NCBI RefSeq assembly: GCF_011090165.1
Contig: NZ_JAADJT010000002.1
Location: 310,001 to 374,000, forward strand
DNA from: Duganella aceris
GTDB taxonomy: Bacteria; Pseudomonadota; Gammaproteobacteria; Burkholderiales; Burkholderiaceae_D
DNA: 64,000 nucleotides
Reading direction: 5' to 3'
Shown: in pieces, positions 42,418 to 55,500 of the stretch
Layout of the letters: the number at the start of each line of letters is the position of its first letter
Numbering within the stretch: the first letter of the stretch is position 1
Notes under the pieces: generated by a model
Told to the model about the DNA's origin: nothing
Database searches by the model: none
What the model saw: only the letters and a program-made list of their open reading frames with translations
Translations under genes and position numbers: made by a program

Positions 42418-43110
42418 TCAAGGGTGGATTTCGTCGGAATCGAAGGGCTGCGCCGATAACATACCGTCGGTCGGGTTTTTCAGTCCCCGCCCCAGCAGGA
42501 AGATTTCGGACGACTTGTCGCGGCTGGCCTTGGGCTTTTTCTGCACCACGGTTTTGAATTCGCGGCGGAATTTCAAAACGATATCGTTAAAACCCATGTC
42601 TTTAAAACATTTGACCAGCAGCGCGCCGTTGGGTTTCAGATGGGCTTGGGAGAATTCAATGGCCAGATCGATCAGATGCTCCATGCGCGCCGCGTCGGAC
42701 AAGGCGATACCGGACAGGTTGGGCGCCATATCCGATAGCACAACGTCAACTTTCTTGCCCTTGACGTGGTCCTCCAGCTGCCGCAACACGTCCGCCTCGC
42801 GGAAATCGCCCTGGATGAAATGGAAGTCGGCGATCGGCTCCATCGGCAGCATGTCGAGGCCGATCAGGGTGCCGTTGATGCCGCCACCCTCGGCGCCGGC
42901 CAGCTTGCGGCGCACGTACTGGCCCCAGCTGCCCGGCGTGCAGCCGAGGTCGACGATGACCTGACCCGGCAGGATCAGCTTCTCGTCCTCATCGATCTCC
43001 TTGAGCTTGAAAGCGGCGCGGGCGCGGTAGCCCTCTTTTTGCGCTAATTTCACGTAAGGGTCGTTAATGTGGTCGTGCAACCAGTTTTTGTTTAATTTCT
43101 TCTTCTTCAT
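42418..43110 (-). CDS. rlmE: 23S rRNA (uridine-2'-O) methyltransferase RlmE (FtsJ/RrmJ)
   Basis: A 230-residue enzyme. Features: [13 protein letters not shown] (first catalytic Lys), the SAM-binding [30 protein letters not shown] (catalytic Asp) and [13 protein letters not shown] (second catalytic Lys), which complete the K-D-K-E tetrad of the family. It methylates U2552 of 23S rRNA on the 50S subunit. It is divergent from yhbY with a 43-base gap, as in many proteobacteria. Confidence 0.97.
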   Translation of the reverse strand: MKKKKLNKNWLHDHINDPYVKLAQKEGYRARAAFKLKEIDEDEKLILPGQVIVDLGCTPGSWGQYVRRKLAGAEGGGINGTLIGLDMLPMEPIADFHFIQGDFREADVLRQLEDHVKGKKVDVVLSDMAPNLSGIALSDAARMEHLIDLAIEFSQAHLKPNGALLVKCFKDMGFNDIVLKFRREFKTVVQKKPKASRDKSSEIFLLGRGLKNPTDGMLSAQPFDSDEIHP

Positions 43111-43153
43111 TCGCGTAGAATACTGCCTTTAAGGGAACTACTAAAAATATATT

Positions 43154-43624
43154 ATGCTAAAACTTACACCCGTTGAGCGCAGCGCCCTGCGCGCCGAAGC
43201 TCATGGCCTCAAGCCTATCGTCATGATCGGCGAAGCGGGCCTGACCGCCAACGTCCTCAAGGAAATCGCCTTGGGCCTCGATTCGCACGGCTTGATCAAG
43301 GTCCGCGTCTTCGGCGACGACCGCGAAGCCCGCGCCGCCATGTACGACACCATCTGCGAGCAGCTGGACGCGTCGCCGGTGCAACACATCGGCAAGCTGC
43401 TGGTGCTGTACCGTCCGAAGGTTGAAACGGAAAAAGCCCGCTCGACCTCCGGCAAGGGCCTGCGCGAAGTGACCATCGTCAAGCCTAGCCCAAGCGGCAC
43501 CAAACGTCCGTCGGTGACCAAGGTACTGCTCAAGGGAAATGAACGCGTGACGCAAGGCGGCAACATCAAACGCGCCAAGCCACAGCAGAAGTCGACCAAG
43601 AAAGGGGCGCTCGGTTCTAAATAA
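43154..43624 (+). CDS. yhbY: YhbY-type CRM-domain RNA-binding protein
   Basis: The 156-residue protein has a CRM domain in its first 97 residues: LTPVERSALRAEAHGLKPIV, MIGEAGLTANVLKEIALGLDSHGLIKVRVFGDD and IGKLLVLYRPK. The GLTxxVLxEI and HGLIKVRV patterns are characteristic. The C-terminal extension is basic and Lys/Ser-rich (KRAKPQQKSTKKGALGSK), longer than the 97-residue E. coli YhbY. The family binds pre-50S ribosomal particles. It is divergent from rlmE, which acts on the same subunit. Confidence 0.95.
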   Translation: MLKLTPVERSALRAEAHGLKPIVMIGEAGLTANVLKEIALGLDSHGLIKVRVFGDDREARAAMYDTICEQLDASPVQHIGKLLVLYRPKVETEKARSTSGKGLREVTIVKPSPSGTKRPSVTKVLLKGNERVTQGGNIKRAKPQQKSTKKGALGSK

Positions 43625-43666
43625 ACCGGCTCTCGCGGCACCGTCGCACCCCGCACACCAGTGACA

Positions 43667-43693
43667 GGGGTCGGACCCTTCGGGTCCGACCCC
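43667..43693. repeat. REP-like GGGGTCGGACCC palindrome
   Basis: GGGGTCGGACCC (43667-43678), loop TTC, GGGTCCGACCCC (43682-43693): a perfect 12-bp stem between the convergent yhbY and DUF4149 genes. It is closely related to the palindrome at 6097-6127. Confidence 0.6.
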
Positions 43694-43703
43694 ATCGGTT
43701 GGG

Positions 43704-44186
43704 TTACTGCTTCACCACCAGCCACGCGGCCAGCAGGCTTTGTACCAGATACAGGCTGCTGGAAATGCCGTGCAGCATGCCGAATTCATTTTTGGCGGCG
43801 CCTTCCATCACCCCGCCCGGCCCCGCCGCGGCACGCAATGCGGCCATCATCGGCTGCAGGCCGAAGTGCGAGATCAGCGTACACACCAGCATCACCGCCA
43901 CCACCGCCATCAACATGCGGCGCGACTTGGCGGCTGAATTCGCGGCCGAACCGGCAAAGATGCCGCCCGTCTCGGCGCCCCGGCTCACCCACAACAACAC
44001 CAGCATCACCAGCGCGCAGGCGATCGACAGCCAGGCTTGATTCTTGAACAGGCTGGCGGCGATGGTGCCGGCCAGCACGCGGTCGCTCAACGTGGCGAAC
44101 AGCGTCGGCGCGGCCAGGTAGCCGACCGCCCACAAACTGCCGGCCCACAAGGTCGCGACCAGCAAACGGGTGCGAGCTAATAACAT
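43704..44186 (-). CDS. DUF4149 membrane protein
   Basis: A 160-residue protein with four membrane helices: LLVATLWAGSLWAVGYLAAPTLF, WLSIACALVMLVLLWVS, MLMAVVAVMLVCTLIS and LYLVQSLLAAWLVV. The family sits downstream of greA in Betaproteobacteria, as here: its ATG at 44186 touches the greA stop, so the two are one transcript. Function is unknown; it resembles TMEM205-like proteins. Confidence 0.9.
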   Translation of the reverse strand: MLLARTRLLVATLWAGSLWAVGYLAAPTLFATLSDRVLAGTIAASLFKNQAWLSIACALVMLVLLWVSRGAETGGIFAGSAANSAAKSRRMLMAVVAVMLVCTLISHFGLQPMMAALRAAAGPGGVMEGAAKNEFGMLHGISSSLYLVQSLLAAWLVVKQ

Positions 44187-44662
44187 CAGATATAACGCAC
44201 TTCCAGGATTTCGTATTCGCGCGGGCCGGACGGCGCCTGCACTTCCACCACGTCGCCGGCCGACTTGCCGATCAGCGCGCGGGCGATCGGCGAGGTCACC
44301 GATACTTTGCTCAGTTTCAAGTCGGCTTCGTCCAGGCCGACGATCTGGTAAGTTACTTTAGAACCCGAGTCCAGGTCTTCCAGATCCACGGTCGACGCGA
44401 ACACCACGCGGCCGTCGGCGTCCAGCGTGGTCGGATCGATGATCTGCGCCGCGCTCAGTTTACCTTCCAGTTCCGCGATGCGGCCTTCGACGAACGCCTG
44501 GCGTTCCTTGGCGGCATCGTACTCGGCGTTTTCCGACAGGTCGCCATGCGAGCGCGCTTCGGCAATCGCGTCGATCACGATACGGCGTTCTTTGGTCTTC
44601 AACTGGTGCAACTCTTCTTTCAAGAGTTCGGCGCCGAACTTGGTAAGTGGAACTGAAGTCAT
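44186..44662 (-). CDS. greA: Transcription elongation factor GreA
   Basis: The 158-residue protein has exactly the E. coli length. The N-terminal coiled coil carries the acidic tip ([29 protein letters not shown], with D and E at the active tip) that enters the RNA polymerase channel to stimulate transcript cleavage; the C-terminal FKBP-like domain contains [21 protein letters not shown] 44662 is chosen because homologs begin MTSVPLT; the frame is open further upstream. It is the third gene after carAB. Confidence 0.97.
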   Translation of the reverse strand: MTSVPLTKFGAELLKEELHQLKTKERRIVIDAIAEARSHGDLSENAEYDAAKERQAFVEGRIAELEGKLSAAQIIDPTTLDADGRVVFASTVDLEDLDSGSKVTYQIVGLDEADLKLSKVSVTSPIARALIGKSAGDVVEVQAPSGPREYEILEVRYI

Positions 44663-44754
44663 GTTGTTTATATACTCTGGTTTTACAATGGAAAACCACA
44701 GAGGCCACGCCAACCTGCAGCGCGAGCTCTGTGGTTCAGGAACTACCTTAGGCC

Positions 44755-47973
<3,219 letters not shown>

Positions 47974-49137
47974 TTATTTTTTCTCCGTTGCTTCCATCAT
48001 GCCGATGAAGCGGTCAAACAGGTAAGCGACGTCAGTCGGGCCAGGCGATGCTTCAGGGTGGCCCTGGAAGCAGAACGCCGGCGTGTCGGTGCGGGTGAAG
48101 CCCTGCAGCGAACCGTCGAACAGCGATTTGTGGGTAACGCGGCAGTTGGCCGGCAGCGTGTCTGGATCGACCGCGAAGCCGTGGTTCTGCGAGGTGATCA
48201 TCACCTGCTTGCTGTCCAGGTCCTGCACCGGGTGGTTGGCGCCGTGGTGGCCGAACTTCATCTTCAGGGTTTTCGCGCCCGAGGCCAGGCCCATGATCTG
48301 GTGGCCGAGGCAGATGCCGAACAGCGGCAGCTTCTTCTCCATGAAGACCTTGGCGGCGGCGATCGCGTAGTCGCACGGTTCTGGATCGCCAGGGCCGTTC
48401 GACAGGAACACGCCGTCCGGATTCAGCGCCAGCACCTCGGCGGCGCTGGTCTGCGCCGGCACCACGGTGACCTTGCAGCCGCGCGCGGTCAGCATGCGCA
48501 GGATGTTGCGCTTGACGCCGAAGTCGTAGGCGACCACGTGGAATTTAGCGTCGGTCAGTTTGCCGTAGCCTTCGCCCAGCGTCCATTCGGTTTCGGTGTA
48601 CTCGTAGGTCGATTTGACGCTGACGACTTTGGCCAGGTCCATGCCGGCGATGCCGGGGAAGGAGCGGGCCAGGTCCAGCGCTTGCGACGCCGACGGCTCG
48701 TTGCCCTGCGTGCCCACCAGGATGGCGCCGGACTGGGCGCCCTTCTCGCGCAGGATGCGGGTCAGCTTGCGCGTGTCGATGCCGGCGATGGCGACGATGC
48801 CTTCGGCCTTCAGGTAATCGGACAGCGATTGGGTGGAGCGGAAATTCGACGCCATCAGCGGCAGGTCACGGATGATTAGACCGGCGGCGTGGACTTTGCT
48901 GGATTCGACATCTTCCGGATTGACGCCGGTATTGCCGATGTGTGGATACGTCAGAGTGACGATCTGGCGGCTATAGGAAGGATCGGTGAGGATTTCCTGA
49001 TAGCCGGTCATGGAAGTGTTGAAAACCACTTCGCCGGTTGTATGGCCGGCTGCGCCGATCGAAAAACCTTTGAAAATGGTTCCGTCAGCGAGGGCCAGTA
49101 TGGCTGGAACGGCGGGGCCAGAAAAAAATGGCGGCAA
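47974..49137 (-). CDS. carA: Carbamoyl-phosphate synthase small subunit (glutaminase)
   Basis: About 387 residues. The N-terminal half begins [21 protein letters not shown]; the C-terminal class I glutamine amidotransferase has the nucleophile elbow [17 protein letters not shown] (catalytic Cys) and [13 protein letters not shown] (His and Glu). It releases ammonia from glutamine for CarB. No ATG is available: two TTG codons (49143 and 49137) follow an AGGAG; 49137 is preferred since it is six bases from that site, while the other abuts it. A promoter and structured leader lie upstream. Confidence 0.95.
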   Translation of the reverse strand: MPPFFSGPAVPAILALADGTIFKGFSIGAAGHTTGEVVFNTSMTGYQEILTDPSYSRQIVTLTYPHIGNTGVNPEDVESSKVHAAGLIIRDLPLMASNFRSTQSLSDYLKAEGIVAIAGIDTRKLTRILREKGAQSGAILVGTQGNEPSASQALDLARSFPGIAGMDLAKVVSVKSTYEYTETEWTLGEGYGKLTDAKFHVVAYDFGVKRNILRMLTARGCKVTVVPAQTSAAEVLALNPDGVFLSNGPGDPEPCDYAIAAAKVFMEKKLPLFGICLGHQIMGLASGAKTLKMKFGHHGANHPVQDLDSKQVMITSQNHGFAVDPDTLPANCRVTHKSLFDGSLQGFTRTDTPAFCFQGHPEASPGPTDVAYLFDRFIGMMEATEKK

Positions 49138-49156
49138 GGGCAACTCCTGATAAAGT

Positions 49157-49260
49157 TACCGTAGCTGCGCCACGTCAGACGACCGTCGTTGTATCCCCGC
49201 CGTCGCAGGCCGGGTGGAAGGTCAGATTGAATATGGAGTGAGTGGTAGTCGGCTACGGTA
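49157..49260 (-). promoter_or_regulatory. Structured 5' leader of carAB
   Basis: On the minus strand TACCGTAGC (49260-49252) can pair with GCTACGGTA (49165-49157) over 9 bp, closing a leader structure of about 100 bases just before the carA ribosome site. An inner ACGAC-C-GTCGT hairpin is also visible. It could be a regulatory leader; no known class is recognised. Confidence 0.45.
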
Positions 49261-49285
49261 GAGGTGAGATTGGCTAAACCTTTGA

Positions 49286-49314
49286 ATTATAGCCAGATTC
49301 GGCCTGCTTGGCAA
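49286..49314 (-). promoter_or_regulatory. Promoter of the carAB operon
   Basis: On the minus strand TTGCCA (49314-49309), 17-base spacer, TATAAT (49291-49286). Transcription would start near 49279, giving a leader of about 140 bases. The remaining bases up to 49495 show no gene. Confidence 0.75.
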
Positions 49315-49495
49315 TGAACACCCGGAGAAATCACAGCGATATCTCCACCCGGTGAGACCTTCGTTCACCAGAGCAGAAATTGCAGGCATCACTCATTTGG
49401 GCGATGGCGAGCGCTTTCCGCATGCTTAATATTTCCTTGCAATATAAAAATATTAACCGGCGAACACGCTTCCGCCCTCCACCCTGGGATCCCTG

Positions 49496-49864
49496 ATGAA
49501 AAACAACTTCTGCTCTTACCGTCTCCGCACGACCATCGCCCTGTCGATCGGAGTGCTGTCATTCAGCTTTCTGGCCAACGCCGGCGCGCAGGACGACGAC
49601 CGCTACATCTACAAAACGATCCCGGCGGCGGGCTACTGGAACTCTTGCGAGGCGACCCGAGAAGGCGCGCTGGCCTGGGCGCTACGGGCGCAACAAAACA
49701 GCGCCCATGAGGATTGCAGGGATCTCGGCGATGGCTGGAACTTCCACAAGATATCGCTTGAAGGCTACCAGGGCATCACGCCGTGCCGCGACGGCAGGAG
49801 CTTCAAGGGTTACTACGAGCGGGGACAGGCGGTTTGCAAGCACCTGCGCCCGCGCGATCGTTAA
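49496..49864 (+). CDS. Exported protein of unknown function, 122 residues
   Basis: A signal peptide (MKNNFCSYRLRTTIALSIGV then LSFSFLANAGA) precedes a mature part with four cysteines (YWNSCEATREGALAWAL, HEDCRDLGDG, ITPCRDGRSFKGYYERGQAVC), which probably form two disulfides in the periplasm. No domain is recognised. Its stop codon overlaps the stop of the convergent LuxR-type gene by three bases. The gene has typical backbone base composition. Confidence 0.65.
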   Translation: MKNNFCSYRLRTTIALSIGVLSFSFLANAGAQDDDRYIYKTIPAAGYWNSCEATREGALAWALRAQQNSAHEDCRDLGDGWNFHKISLEGYQGITPCRDGRSFKGYYERGQAVCKHLRPRDR

Positions 49865-51006
49865 TTGATGGCTTGGCCGTGCGCCAGAAAGTAGGCCGGG
49901 CTGGTCAGCAGTAGCGACACCAGGTCGGCCTGCCGGCCGGTGCCGGTCTTGTTGAAGATGTTTTTCAGCTGGCTGCGCACCGTATGCAGCGACGTGCCTC
50001 GCTCTATGCTGACCTCTTCCAGCGTCCGGCCGCCGCACAGGCTGATCGCCAGCGCCGCCTCGGCCTCGCTGAGTCCAAACAATTGCTGCAACAATGCCGG
50101 CCGGGTCTGCGGCTGCTGTTCGCAATCAAAGGCCACCACCAGCGCGCCGCCGCGCATCCTTGCGGTTTCGGTCAGCGGCAATGGCGACACGAGCAGCAGC
50201 AGATCCTTGCGACCCGAACGCGGTATCAGGACCACGCCGGGCGCCTCGCCGGCGCTGCCGCGACTGGCCTGGATCGCCTTGGTGATCTCCAGATTGATCT
50301 GATGGGTGACCGCCTGACTGCGGTTATGCAGATGACCGCTCTCCAGCCACAGCTCCCTGCGCCCGCTCAACAGTCCCTGCGCGCTGCGGTTGGCATGGGC
50401 CACCACGCCGAATTCGTTGACGACCATGGTCGGCATCGCCAGCACATCCAGACTGGCGGCCGACAACTGTTGGCTGAACTGAACATCGGCCAGACGCTGC
50501 CGCATCTGGATCGCCCGCTGCAAGTGCGGCGTCAGGCGGTTCAGCAGCGCCATGTCGGCGCGGGTGAACGCGGGCTGCTGCGGCGTACGCTGCAACATCA
50601 CCTGGGTCACCCAACTGCCTTCGCGAAGAATGATCGCGCCACTGGCGAAAGCCACACCCTGCGGCTCCACCCAATCGCGGTAAAAACGGCTGTCGCGGAT
50701 CGACGGATCCAGGTCCAGATTGGACGCATAAAACCGGGCGATCGGCGATACCTGCATGTGCTGCGCCAGCACATCCTCGGCCCCATACTCCAGCGCGTAC
50801 AGCTCCAGCCACTTCTGCGGCAGGTTATTCAGCCACAAGCCCTTGATCTCATTGGTGCCGGTATGACAGATCAGCATCATGGCCGCCTTCAGATCGAAGG
50901 CGGCGATCAATGACGCGAGAAACTGCGAAAACCCCTCCGGCGCCATGACCGCCTCGTAAACCGCGCCGAGCAAACTATCTATCCGGCCCTCGTCGTGATC
51001 GCTCAT
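49861..51006 (-). CDS. LuxR-family HTH transcriptional regulator
   Basis: A 381-residue protein. The C-terminal LuxR HTH is clear: LFGLSEAEAALAISLCGGRTLEEVSIERGTSLHTVRSQLKNIFNKTGTGRQADLVSLLL. The long N-terminal part has PAS-like sensor patterns (LDVLAMPTMVVNEFGVVAHANRSAQGLL and a VLIPRSGRKDLLLLVSPLP strand set). No autoinducer-binding motif is evident, so it is probably a solo regulator for an unknown signal. It lies upstream of, and converges with, a small exported protein gene. Confidence 0.9.
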   Translation of the reverse strand: MSDHDEGRIDSLLGAVYEAVMAPEGFSQFLASLIAAFDLKAAMMLICHTGTNEIKGLWLNNLPQKWLELYALEYGAEDVLAQHMQVSPIARFYASNLDLDPSIRDSRFYRDWVEPQGVAFASGAIILREGSWVTQVMLQRTPQQPAFTRADMALLNRLTPHLQRAIQMRQRLADVQFSQQLSAASLDVLAMPTMVVNEFGVVAHANRSAQGLLSGRRELWLESGHLHNRSQAVTHQINLEITKAIQASRGSAGEAPGVVLIPRSGRKDLLLLVSPLPLTETARMRGGALVVAFDCEQQPQTRPALLQQLFGLSEAEAALAISLCGGRTLEEVSIERGTSLHTVRSQLKNIFNKTGTGRQADLVSLLLTSPAYFLAHGQAIN

Positions 51007-51020
51007 GGCCGGTGCGGGAT

Positions 51021-51431
51021 TTAACCCAGCGCCGCGATGCCGGCTTTGGCGACTTGCGCGTCCTCGGCCGACTTGACGCCCGAGACGCCGACCGCGCCGA
51101 TGGTGTGGCCGTCGACGATGATCGGCACGCCGCCTTCCAGCATGCCGTCCGCCATCGGCGACGGTGCGGTCACGAAGGCGGTGCGGCCGTTGTTGATCAT
51201 CTCTTCATATACCTTGGTCTCGCGGCGGCCGATGGCCGAGACGCGCGCCTTGGCCGGCGCGATGTGCGACGACAGCGGCGAGGCGCCGTCCTGGCGCTGC
51301 AACCACAGCAGATGGCCACCGTCGTCGACGATGGCGATCACCACCGGCCACTTGTTGGCGACTGCCTCCGCTTCGGCGGCGGCGGCGATTTTCTTCACGT
51401 CGGCAAGCGACAGGTATGGTTTGGTTTGCAT
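51021..51431 (-). CDS. GlcG/HbpS-family protein (possible heme-binding)
   Basis: A 136-residue protein with the GlcG/HbpS pattern: YLSLADVKKIAAAAEAEAVA, VVIAIVDDGGHLLWLQRQDGA, KARVSAIGRRETKVYEEM, and GGVPIIVDGHTIGAVGVSGVKSAEDAQVAKAGIAAL at the end. HbpS of Streptomyces binds heme extracellularly; GlcG of E. coli has no known function. There is no signal peptide here, so it is cytosolic. It lies 25 bases from the RssA-like gene on the same strand. Confidence 0.92.
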   Translation of the reverse strand: MQTKPYLSLADVKKIAAAAEAEAVANKWPVVIAIVDDGGHLLWLQRQDGASPLSSHIAPAKARVSAIGRRETKVYEEMINNGRTAFVTAPSPMADGMLEGGVPIIVDGHTIGAVGVSGVKSAEDAQVAKAGIAALG

Positions 51432-51456
51432 AGAGGCTGCCTTTAAAAAGTAATGT

Positions 51457-52380
51457 TTACGGCTTGCGCTTGGCTTCGAGTTTCTGCTTGATCTGCGCCA
51501 TCTGCTGGGCAGCCGCCTGCTCGCCCGCCAGGATCGCCTGGTTGCGGCCGGCGAAGTCGTTGCCCGCCATCTTGCCCAGGCTCGGCGCGATCACCACGTC
51601 GGCGTCGCGCAGCTCGTACTGGTTGATGCGCTGTCCCATGATGCTGAAGGTCTGCATGATCACGTCGAGCGAACTGACGGTGGCCTGCACATCGGCCTGG
51701 GTCGAGATATTGACCGCGATGACGAAGTCGGCCCCCATGTCGCGCGCGAAGCGCACCGGCACCGGCGCCACCAGGCCGCCGTCGACGTAGGTGTGGCCGC
51801 TGATCGTCACCGGCTGGAACACGCCCGGCACCGCCGACGAGGCGCGCACCGCCATGCCGGTGTTCCCGCGCTGGAACAGGATCGGCTGGCCGCTCTTCAG
51901 GTCCGCCGCCACCGCGCCGAACGGGATCTTCAGCTTCTCCATCGGCAGGTTGTTGACCGATTTGTTGACGTAGCCCTGCAGCGCCTCGCCTTTCAGCACG
52001 CCCGTGCTCTTGCCGAACAGCGGCAAGGCCCAGTCGGAGATCGCGGCTTCGTCCATGTCCATGGCCATCTTCTGCAGCTGGAAGCCGGTGTTCCCGGCCG
52101 CGTACATGGCGCCGACCACGCTGCCCGCGCTGGTGCCGACCACGATGTCGGGATAGATGCCCTGCGCCTCCAGCGCCTTGATCACGCCGATGTGGGCGAA
52201 ACCGCGCGCCGCGCCGCCACCCAGCGCCAGCCCGATTTTGATCTTTTTCGGCGGCAGCGGCTCCGGCACCACCGGCACCTGCGCCACCGGCGTCTCGATT
52301 GGGGGATTGGTTTTGCAGCCGACGATGGCGGCTGCGGCGAGCGAGGCTAAGGCGATCAGGGTGAGGCGGCGTGCTTGCAT
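51457..52380 (-). CDS. Patatin-like phospholipase lipoprotein (RssA-like)
   Basis: A 307-residue protein with a lipoprotein-type signal (LASLAAAAIVGC). The patatin core is complete: IGLALGGGAARGFAHIGVIKAL (oxyanion loop), DIVVGTSAGSVVGAMYAAG (GxSxG nucleophile) and HTYVDGGLVAPVPV (catalytic Asp in DGG). It is a probable serine phospholipase or esterase at the periplasmic face of a membrane. The family resembles RssA/NTE-type patatins. GlcG-like gene follows. It is divergent from the RND pump genes. Confidence 0.93.
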   Translation of the reverse strand: MQARRLTLIALASLAAAAIVGCKTNPPIETPVAQVPVVPEPLPPKKIKIGLALGGGAARGFAHIGVIKALEAQGIYPDIVVGTSAGSVVGAMYAAGNTGFQLQKMAMDMDEAAISDWALPLFGKSTGVLKGEALQGYVNKSVNNLPMEKLKIPFGAVAADLKSGQPILFQRGNTGMAVRASSAVPGVFQPVTISGHTYVDGGLVAPVPVRFARDMGADFVIAVNISTQADVQATVSSLDVIMQTFSIMGQRINQYELRDADVVIAPSLGKMAGNDFAGRNQAILAGEQAAAQQMAQIKQKLEAKRKP

Positions 52381-52545
52381 GAATTATATGTATACTGAAT
52401 GGGCGCAGCAGATTGTAACTGAAGACGTACATTTCAATGCTGGTCAAGAGTGACTTAGTTCATTAATATACTTTGTCGACGAGCTGTTACACGAGCTTAT
52501 TCATGATTCACCGAGGCCACCGCGCCTAACTCCCGGAGTCCATTT

Positions 52546-55500
52546 GTGCTGATCGATGCCGTCCGCGTCGCCTTAAGACGTCCCTATACCTTCGTCGTGA
52601 TGGCGCTCCTGTTGTTGATCGTAGGTCCGCTCACCGCGATGCGCACCCCGACCGACATCTTCCCCGAAATCCGCATGCCGGTGATCGCCGTGGCGTGGCA
52701 GTACACCGGCCTGCCGCCGGACCAGATGGCCGGCCGCATCTCGACGCTGTTCCAGCGCACGCTGACCACCACCGTCAACGACATCGAACATATCGAGGCC
52801 AACACCTATCCCGGCATCAGCGTGGTGAAGATTTTCTTCCAGCCCGGCGTCAACATCGCCGTGGCGAACGCCCAGGTGACCGCGATCTCGCAATCGGCGC
52901 TGCGCCAGATGCCGGCCGGGACCACGCCGCCGCTGGTCCTGAACTACAACGCCGCCACCGTGCCTATCCTGCAGCTGGCCTTGTCCGGCAAGGGCTTGTC
53001 CGAGCAGCAGCTGTTCGACCTTGGCATGAACACCGTGCGCACGCCGTTGGTGACGGTGCCCGGCGCCGCGATCCCGCTGCCGTACGGCGGCAAGCAGCGC
53101 CAGGTGCAGATCGACGTCAAGCCGGACGCGCTGCAAGCGCGCGGCCTGTCGGCGCAGGACATCGCCGCCGCGCTGGCGTCGCAGAACATCCTGGTGCCGG
53201 TCGGCTCGCAGAAGATCGGCAGCCTGGAATACACGATTCAGCTGAACAGCGCGCCGTCCGCCATCGCCGATCTGGGGCGGATGCCGATCAAAGTGGTCAA
53301 CGGCAGCACCATCTACATGAGCGACGTGGCCGATGTCCACGACGGCAATTCGCCGCAGACCAATATCGTCCACGTCGACGGCGGCCGCTCGGTGCTGATG
53401 TCGGTGCTGAAGAACGGCGCCGCCTCCACGCTGGCCATCGTCGACGGCGTGCGCGCCAAGCTGGAAACGCTGACGCCCGGCTTCCCCGACGCGCTGCGCG
53501 TGGTGCCGATCAACGACCAGTCGGTGTTCGTGCGCGCCGCGATCAAGGGCGTCGCCATGGAGGGCGCCATCGCGGCGGCCCTGACCAGCGTGATGATCCT
53601 GCTGTTCCTCGGCAGCTGGCGCTCCACCGTCATCATCGCGGTGTCGATTCCGCTGTCCATCCTCGGCTCCATCATCGCGCTGGCCGCCTTCGGCGAAACG
53701 CTGAACCTGATGACGCTGGGCGGCCTGGCGCTGGCGGTCGGCATCCTGGTCGATGACGCCACCGTCACCATCGAGAACATCAACTGGCATCTGGAGCAAG
53801 GCAAGGACGTCGAAACCTCGATCCTCGACGGCGCGCAGCAGATCGTCACGCCGGCCTTCGTCTCGCTGCTGTGCATCTGCATCGTGTTCATCCCGATGTT
53901 CTTCCTCGACGGCGTATCGCGCTTCCTGTTCGTGCCGATGGCCGAAGCGGTGATCTTCGCCATGATCTGCTCCTTCATCCTGTCGCGCACCCTGGTGCCG
54001 ACCATGGCAAACTACCTGCTGCGCGCGCACGAGCCGCACACCGGCGACCACCATTCCGCGGCCGGCAGCAATCCGCTGTCGCGCTTCCAGCGTGGCTTCG
54101 AAGCACGCTTCGAGAAGCTGCGCGGCGGCTACCACGAGGTGTTGAAAAGCGCGGTCGCGCACCGCAAGATCTTCGTCATCGGCTTCATCGCGGTGGTGGG
54201 CCTGTCCTTCCTGCTGGTGCCGTTTATCGGCAGTAACTTCTTCCCGGCGGTCGATTCCGGCCAAGTGCTGATGCACGTGCGGGTGCCGATCGGCACCCGC
54301 GTCGAGGAAACGGCGGCGCGCTTCGCGCAGATCGAGAAATCGATCCGCCGCGTGATCCCTTCCGAGGAAATCACCACCATGGTGGACAACATCGGCATGC
54401 CATCCAGCTCGATCAACCTCACCTACAACAACACCGGCATGATGGGATCGCAGGACGGCGACTTCCAGATCGCGCTGGCCGAGGACCACAAGCCGACGGC
54501 GGACTACGTGCGCAAGCTGCGCGAAGTGCTGCCGCGCGAATTCCCGGACACCACCTTCTCCTTCCCGCCCGCCGACATCGTCGGCCAGATCCTGAACTTC
54601 GGCGCGCCGGCGCCGATCGACGTCCAGGTCCGGGGCGGCAACATCGACGCCAACTACGTCTACGCGCAGAAGCTGCTGAAGCGCGTGCGCGCGATTCCGG
54701 GCGTGGCCGACGCGCGCATCCAGCAATCGAACAAGGCGCCGATCTTCAACGTGGAGCTGGACCGCACCCAGGCGCAACTGGTCGGCCTGACCACGCGCGA
54801 CGTCACCAACAGCATGGTGGTCAACCTGGCCGGCAGCAGCCAGGTGGCGCCGACCTATTGGCTCAACCCGGTCAACGGCGTCAGCTACCCGATCGTGATG
54901 CAAACGCCGCAGTATCAAATGGACTCGCTGGCGAGCCTGGGCAATCTGCCGGTCGGTAACGGCGCCAACGCCAACGCCGCCACGCTGGGCGGCCTGGCGA
55001 GCTTCCAGCGCGGCACCGCCAGCGCCCTGGTCAGCCAGTACGACGTGCAGCCCATGGTGCAGATCCACGCCGCCACGCAGGACCGCGACCTCGGCGCGGT
55101 CGCCGCAGACATCCGCCGCGCCATCGAAGAAACCAAGGCCGAGGTGCCGAAAGGCGCCACCGTGCAGCTGCTGGGTCAGGCCCGGACTATGGACCGCGCC
55201 TTCTCCGGCCTGCTGTTTGGCCTATTGGGCGCGGTGGTGCTGATCTACCTGCTCATCGTGGTCAACTTCCAATCGTGGACCGATCCGGCGGTGATCGTCT
55301 CGGCGCTGCCGGCCGCGCTGGCGGGCATCGTCTGGATGCTGTTCGCCACCCAGACCACATTATCGGTGCCGGCGCTGACAGGGGCTATCATGTGCATGGG
55401 CGTGGCCACCGCCAACAGCGTGCTGGTGATCAGCTTCGCGCGCGAGCGCCTGGAAGAACTGGGCGACGCCACCGCCGCCGCGCTGGAAGCGGGCTTCGTG

